DNA of 64,000 nt from Gyrodactylus bullatarudis (taxonomy: Eukaryota > Platyhelminthes > Monogenea > Gyrodactylidea > Gyrodactylidae): the NCBI GenBank assembly GCA_012064415.1, contig SSNU01000144.1, positions 175,084 through 239,083 on the forward strand, in the 5' to 3' direction. Position 1 is the first letter of the stretch. Each line of letters begins with the position of its first letter. The translations under genes and the position numbers were made by a program. The notes under the pieces are model-generated. The model had not been told where the DNA came from, made no database searches, and saw only the letters and a list, made by a program, of their open reading frames with translations. This document shows positions 60,601 to 64,000 of this stretch, piece by piece.

Positions 60601-63507
60601 GAGCGATCATTTACTTCAACTTTAGCATCGGTAATTCTGCATCAGAAGCTTTCAGATTAATGGAAAGAGGTCTTGGTAGAGTTGTTTCAATGTCTACGGT
60701 TCAAAAGTGGTATGGTTTATTCAAGAGTGGAAAAACGAACTTTGATGATGAACCAAGACAAGGCCGCCCTTCAACCATCCCAAGACAGGCTATTGTTGAG
60801 AAAGTCGAAGAGAATTCTCATTTGTCATCAAGAGAAATTTCTGCTGATTTAAACGTGTCCTTTTCTTCGGTTGTACGTGTCTTACGTGAAGAGAATTTCA
60901 CGAATTCATTCGATCAATTTGTGCCTCATGATCTCACTGATGCTCAGAAGAGAAAGAGAGTCGAATGTTGCAGAAGACTTCTTCATCGCTTGAGATACGA
61001 CAACTTTCTGAATAGTGTCATCACAACAGATGAAAAATGGATATTCCTGAAGGATCCTAGCCGCAAGAGATCATGGCATAAGGTTGGTGAGAAGTGCACT
61101 CAACCGAACCCAAATCGGTTTGCAAAGAAGGTGATGATCACAATTTTCTGGTGTCGTAGAGGAATTATTCACTACGAACTATTGGAGCCTAATCAGACTG
61201 TAAATACTGATCACTATATCCAGTCATTTAGGGCAATGCAAGAGAAGTTGAGGGAGTTATACCCTCGATTCGGAAGAATAACCTTTTTGCAGGATAATGC
61301 CAGACCGCATGTTTCTCAACAGGCAAAAAGATTTTTTGAGGAGTCCAATGTGGATGTACTGGAACATCCACCTTATAGTCCAGATCTTTCTCCGACAGAT
61401 TATCATCTTTTCCGTTCACTACAACATCATCTGAAAGGGAAAATCTTCAACTCAAGAGAAGAGGTTTTGAATTCTGTTGACGCTTATTTTGCTCAAAAAC
61501 CTCAAGAATTTTGGAAAAGAGGCATAGATATGCTCTCAGAAAGGTGGCAAAAATGTGTAGAAAAGAATGAAGAATATTTTGATATATAATATGTGTATAT
61601 TTCATTAAACTTTGTAAATAAAAAATTTCATTCAACATAAGTGACTAATTTTTCCGAGAACTTTTCACACAACCTAATAGTTTCTACGTAGAATTCCAAG
61701 CCCATATGCTCTATTAAATTTTTCCTTCCTCATATTGAATCCCATTAGAGATAGACACTCAAATTTGATTAACATTACTCTAACTAATTCTTCCTCTTTC
61801 TGAGTACTTTTCGAGGTAACCAGATTGTGACTAGAGATCCTTCCTGTCTGTTAAGCACTCTATTAAGGAACACAACTTGTGAAAAATATTTTATCAATAT
61901 CTATTAGATACTAATAGTAGTAAATTCCTATCATAATTTATCTTTTGTAAAACCTCACGAGCTACTTCCAAGTAGTTATCAAAAATTTACGCTCTAATGT
62001 CTAAAAATTAAGTCAGTTGGTACTATTATGTCACAAGTTTTTTTGGATCTAGAGAATTCATATTAATATCATTAGAATCAGCGCTAAATTATCTATCAGA
62101 TTATGTGCCAAGCATTTCAAAATTCCGGTTTTTCGATTTTCATTTACGATCCCTTATCTATCAACATGCTGGGATATATACAAGTTGAACTCACCTATGA
62201 TTAATTATAACTAATAATTATAATTCTATCAAATTGTCAACCTCAGAATCATCACAACAGAGACTCAAATATTGAAATATTTACACTGATTTCTCTTCTG
62301 CTCACGAATGAAACCTAATACATATTACATATGATTGCTTAAATCATTTTCTACCCATCTTTGTTTGTGCTTGCTTAATAAAAAAGAATACGTATACAAT
62401 TACATAACGTTATTGTTCCAGAAAATGTAGTCGTGTTCCAGCACGGGGAGAATGAATCTTTTTGATAAAACTCATTTGAATAAAATTGCATCTACTTGAG
62501 TATATGAATAAAAATGCTTTTTCCCTTATTTAGGTAATCCCTTGATGAGTGAAGACAATAAGGAGAAGCAGGGAGAGAATATGCAGACAAAAGCTCAGGT
62601 TTGTTTTGCTATCTTTTGCCCAATTCACTAAAAAATTTGATGATCCATGGTCATTTGATAAAATTGATTTTCATTAAAGAATAGGTTCTCTTTCATCCTG
62701 ACTAGGCCATCAAATAAACCATTTAGGATGAAGAACCTATTCTTGATACAACATTTCCTGTAATAAACTTGAATTCTTTGTAGAATAAAATCAAGGCAAG
62801 TTTTTCTAGTTTGCTCGATAATATATCTTGTTGTCTAACAAAGTTTTCAGCTGATACTTTCCCCTTTTATACATTAATTTATCCAATCTCATGCTAAATT
62901 CAGCAGATCAATTCTCATTGGTTCTAGGTACTGGACCAATAGTTTTTCAGCATTACTCAGGTTTATTTCACTTGAAGAAGATTTAACCTGATACCCAAAT
63001 AAGAATGTTTTGTGGAAATAAACTTTGAACATTCCTCTTTAGAGTTCTTTCAAAAAACTCAAGAGCAAATTGAAAAAAGTCTCGCCAGCAAGTCACATTC
63101 TTTTAGCGGTCCATTTTTCTCAGAAATCTCTTTTACTCTTGACCTTTTTCTCCCTTTAGCTCCAAAGTTACTCTTCAATGGTAAAAAAATAACTTTTGTT
63201 TCCACACCTTTCTTGAGATATTTCTGTTGTTCTTTTTTATCAAATGAATTCTATGGCTTTTATTTCCTTGTTGTGGGTGATGGGTTCGTCTTCGTTTTTC
63301 AAATTTTATTCTCAATAAATGAAAATTAATTGATTTTTTTCGTGAACACCCTTCCCCACCCACCTACCAATTTAGGCTGAGTCTACCGATTCCCTAAATG
63401 TCTTAGGAACCGATGACCAAGTGAATCCACCCAGTAACTTTGATCGCAACAAGAGACGAAGTACTCGTTGGAAATTGCCCTTCTTTAGAAAGAAGAACAA
63501 CAAAAAG
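36608..63507 (+). CDS. Type-I ferlin (dysferlin/myoferlin/FER-1 family), 3' partial
   Basis: Ca2+-dependent membrane fusion/repair protein. Exons: 36608-36716, 36768-36912, 38218-38317, 38652-38666, 38728-38767, 39453-39512, 39977-40072, 40119-40630, 40690-40730, 40787-40869, 40958-41064, 41122-41234, 41560-41642 or 42920-42987/42996, 43736-43750, 43940-44157, 44394-44696, 44913-45034, 45237-45432, 45873-46025, 46245-46253, 48996-49142, 49870-50361, 51621-51641, 52158-52190, 53442-53621, 57000-57089, 57772-57814, 57875-58284, 58349-58772, 58905-58916, 59141-59158, 59340-59351, 59566-59604, 62534-62598, 63376-63507 (~1,546 residues). C2A starts at MSLKLHTLDVVILKASNL. C2B is in 40119-40630; C2C starts NLLRPAGVTLRPATYAIRVY; FerB is in 45873-46025 (DIIIWMLVGKKRHAYARIPA). 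DysF repeats (GWDWAEDW, GWRWEDDW, DGWEY, SGWEY, KRRRWHRKL) exclude otoferlin. C2D has Ca2+ aspartates (YSDPYVRV, FDKDD). C2E/C2F and the membrane anchor lie beyond the window. Confidence 0.93.
36913..38217. other. Ferlin intron (1.3 kb), nothing substantial
   Basis: AT-rich. One short palindrome (GATTGGTTA...TAGCCAATC, 37676-37703) is the only structure noticed. The minus strand shows no TBC N-terminal exon that I can recognise. Confidence 0.5.
41560..42996 (+). other. Mutually exclusive exon pair in ferlin C2C
   Basis: Exon A (41560-41642) and exon B (42920-42987, or 42996 with a second donor) are homologous: DRANKNDPIGAFYLNLNSC versus DAGIKDEPIGAFFINLGEC. Both start after a CAG with GGAT in phase 2 and end in phase 1. 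Using both, or neither, breaks the frame. They encode the C2C strand just after Ca2+-loop 3 (YDWD). The 1.28-kb spacer between them has no other gene. Confidence 0.85.
41643..42919. other. Spacer between the alternative ferlin exons
   Basis: AT-rich intronic sequence. It should hold the splice-regulatory elements that choose between the two exons. No pairing between selector-like sequences could be established by eye. Confidence 0.4.
47126..47747. mobile_element. 602-bp non-autonomous DNA transposon with 10-bp target-site duplication
   Basis: Element 47136-47737 begins AGGGCGACCA and ends TGGTCGCCCC, a 10-bp terminal inverted repeat with one mismatch at the outermost base. It is flanked by a perfect direct repeat, AGTTATTAGT, at 47126-47135 and 47738-47747. 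The ends are rich in TTGCCTTTTTT-like units on the plus strand. No credible coding frame is present. A 10-bp duplication fits Mutator-like elements; 8-bp hAT-type duplications extended by chance are possible. It lies in ferlin intron 46254-48995. Confidence 0.9.
47748..48995. other. Remainder of large ferlin intron
   Basis: AT-rich with many homopolymer A/T runs. No exon, RNA gene or inverted repeat was noticed. The preceding segment 46254-47125 is likewise unremarkable. Confidence 0.5.
49224..49790. mobile_element. 567-bp foldback/MITE element
   Basis: Left arm from 49224 (CTAGTTATGAAATTCTGATA) is repeated in reverse complement to 49790, and the match continues for about 160 bp with scattered changes. 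Inside CTAG the TA dinucleotide could be the target duplication, as in Tc1/mariner-related elements. No coding capacity is seen; the short open frames within are chance. It sits between ferlin exons 48996-49142 and 49870-50361. Confidence 0.88.
50362..51620. other. Ferlin intron (1.26 kb) with a repeat remnant
   Basis: A stretch at about 50915-51000 (TGATGAGCTCGTAATCGTTGAAACGTTTGG and following) resembles the insert at 56484-56580, including the GAAACGTTTGGAT core. Otherwise featureless. Confidence 0.45.
53622..55906. other. Ferlin intron, left part, nothing recognised
   Basis: 2.3 kb of AT-rich sequence with no supported gene. Short open frames (for example 55248-55487) show no domain and no splice-compatible partner. 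Confidence 0.45.
55907..56237 (-). repeat. Repeat with Tyr/Asn-rich reading frame, copy A
   Basis: The minus strand carries a frame beginning KNLTPEEECDMYSKYCVSLN and containing [18 protein letters not shown] and DRTIQARIQHSQAANEQRYS. It is the same protein as in copy B, in inverted orientation, with very few differences. Both copies are open, so the frame may have been selected in the parent element. No known domain. It lies in the ferlin intron 53622-56999. Confidence 0.85.
56327..56866 (+). repeat. Repeat with Tyr/Asn-rich reading frame, copy B
   Basis: Frame 56592-56864 ends QRYSQ-stop, as does copy C. The upstream part (56327-56453, starting near ATAAGACGGATATAAATATT) matches copy C at 20.3-20.45 kb. 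About 128 bp at 56454-56581 is absent from copies A and C and looks like an insertion ending in a different repeat's tail (GTCGAAACGTTTGGATGACC). Copies A and B face each other and could fold into a hairpin with ~300-bp arms. Confidence 0.85.
58905..59604 (+). other. Cluster of four phase-1 microexons in ferlin, after C2D
   Basis: Candidate exons 58905-58916 (12 nt, GDAL), 59141-59158 (18 nt, EYDEDD), 59340-59351 (12 nt, EYDE) and 59566-59604 (39 nt, KDESHPNLNEINE). All have AG before and GT after, and all enter and leave in phase 1, matching the donor phase of exon 58349-58772 and the acceptor phase of 62534-62598. Any subset keeps the frame. They add short acidic inserts to the linker beyond C2D. 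Confidence 0.7.
60415..61677 (+). mobile_element. Full-length mariner transposon
   Basis: 1,263 bp with matching terminal inverted repeats: TTAGGTTGTGTGAAAAGTTC at the left and its exact reverse complement at the right, identity extending to about 31 bp. TA lies on each side (60413-60414 and 61678-61679). It encloses one uninterrupted transposase gene. It lies in the ferlin intron 59605-62533, plus strand. Intact ends and an intact gene suggest a recent insertion. Confidence 0.96.
60576..61589 (+). CDS. Mariner transposase, intact
   Basis: 337 aa, normal for mariner. It catalyses cut-and-paste transposition at TA sites. The N-terminal ~110 residues form a paired-like helix-turn-helix DNA-binding region with a GRPS linker (PRQGRPSTIPRQ). 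The linker motif FVPHDL replaces the common WVPHEL. The catalytic triad is D in TTDEKWIF, D in LQDNARPH and D in YSPDLSPTDYHLF, with 34 residues between the second and third (DD34D). No stop or frameshift is seen. Codon use is unremarkable for this AT-rich genome. Expression and activity are not shown by sequence. Confidence 0.95.
   Translation: MNFSDSQIRAIIYFNFSIGNSASEAFRLMERGLGRVVSMSTVQKWYGLFKSGKTNFDDEPRQGRPSTIPRQAIVEKVEENSHLSSREISADLNVSFSSVVRVLREENFTNSFDQFVPHDLTDAQKRKRVECCRRLLHRLRYDNFLNSVITTDEKWIFLKDPSRKRSWHKVGEKCTQPNPNRFAKKVMITIFWCRRGIIHYELLEPNQTVNTDHYIQSFRAMQEKLRELYPRFGRITFLQDNARPHVSQQAKRFFEESNVDVLEHPPYSPDLSPTDYHLFRSLQHHLKGKIFNSREEVLNSVDAYFAQKPQEFWKRGIDMLSERWQKCVEKNEEYFDI
62677..62744 (+). 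other. Imperfect hairpin in ferlin intron
   Basis: AAGAATAGGTTC (62677 on) pairs with GAACCTATTCTT (62733-62744), and CATCCT pairs with AGGATG. This gives a ~20-bp stem with a small bulge and a ~25-nt loop. The size resembles a microRNA precursor, but no known microRNA seed was recognised. It could equally be a MITE remnant. Confidence 0.4.
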
Positions 63508-63619
63508 GTATCTTCTTTTCCCTCCGTTTCTACTTTTTCCACTTCTCCACAAATTCCCTTTGTGTCCCTTCGCCTGAGCTGTATTTTACACTTTTCGACA
63601 AGTTTACTTAAGCTAATTG

Positions 63620-64000
63620 ATATTTAAGCTTAGGATTCTATGATTTTTACAAAAAAATAAAATGAAATTCTTCAAATTCCAATTTGGTGCCAAATTTATA
63701 TTTAAACTTTGAGAGATTTTTTTGATTTGAATGTGGAAGGGTGGTAAAGAGGGTCAAAATTAGACAGGGAAAGACATTTTTTACAACCGCATTCGAGGGA
63801 TTTAAAATTATTCTCTAGAAGAAATTCAACCCCTAAACAGTAATAAGATCAATTCTTAGTATACAGTTAGAAAATTGGATTTTCTTGTCTGATTCTGATC
63901 CTAAAAGACTACTTTTGACTACTCTCCCACCTCCAAGTCAAAAAAATCACTCAGTAAATTTGGCAACAAATCGAATTCGGAAATTTTCTTATTTTTGTAG
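63620..64000. repeat. Inverted-repeat element, copy 2 (relative at 17640-18060), truncated by window end
   Basis: Shares GATTTTTACAAA-, CAAATTT- and AATTAGACA-type segments, in the same order, with the element in the channel intron. It has mirrored inner segments (TTGGTGCCAAAT near 63690 and TTTGGCAACAAATC near 63960). It lies after the last ferlin exon seen and runs to the window edge. Confidence 0.4.

Noticed and set aside
63012..63363. 105-codon and antisense 62-codon open frames
   Set aside because: Located in ferlin intron 62599-63375. Phe-rich, no domain, and not compatible with ferlin splice phases.
1..64000. CRISPR arrays, bacterial operons, rRNA genes, phage features
   Set aside because: None seen. 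The window is clearly an intron-containing animal genome.

Overview
This window is nuclear DNA from an animal. It is AT-rich and carries intron-split genes with GT...AG junctions, AATAAA signals and many small transposons in introns and spacers. The gene set (Cav2 calcium channel, CK1-alpha, tankyrase, CLP1, a TBC1D8/9-family RabGAP, a DysF-type ferlin) is metazoan. Compact spacing, introns of roughly 30 bp to 3 kb, a mariner element and a Penelope-like fragment suggest a small-bodied invertebrate, probably a protostome. I cannot fix the phylum from sequence alone.

Layout. 1-620: C-terminal part of a Penelope-like retroelement (GIY-YIG domain), minus strand, upstream of the first channel exon in view. 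1209-22234 (+): 28 exons of a Cav2-type voltage-gated calcium channel alpha1 subunit, from IS5 to the stop codon; the 5' part lies before the window. 23243-24452 (+): casein kinase 1 alpha. 24969-28764 (-): complete tankyrase, convergent with CK1. 28949-31256 (+): CLP1, divergent from tankyrase across 184 bp. 31676-36459 (-): a TBC1D8/9-family protein with GRAM, TBC and EF-hand parts, lacking a recognisable 5' end. 33829-34102 (+): a tiny putative secreted-peptide gene nested in one TBC intron. 36608-63507 (+): about 35 exons of a type-I ferlin that continues past the window. Exon boundaries were assigned by reading-frame continuity and GT/AG junctions, and phases close across all multi-exon models.

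Mobile DNA. The ferlin introns hold an apparently intact mariner (60415-61677), a 602-bp terminal-inverted-repeat element with a perfect 10-bp target duplication (47136-47737), a 567-bp foldback element (49224-49790), and two head-to-head copies of a repeat carrying a Tyr/Asn-rich reading frame (55.9-56.9 kb; third copy near 20.0-20.5 kb). A 1.1-kb foldback element sits in the second visible channel intron (2064-3158).

Functional reading. There is no operon logic here; these are independent housekeeping and neuronal or membrane genes. The channel and the ferlin both act in Ca2+-dependent membrane events, and both show alternative-splicing architecture: symmetric microexons in the channel IIIS3-S4 linker, a mutually exclusive exon pair in ferlin C2C, and a run of phase-1 microexons after ferlin C2D. 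The most novel-looking items are the nested peptide gene, the ferlin splicing arrays, a CLP1 with a substituted Walker-B aspartate, and introns of only 29 and 34 nt.
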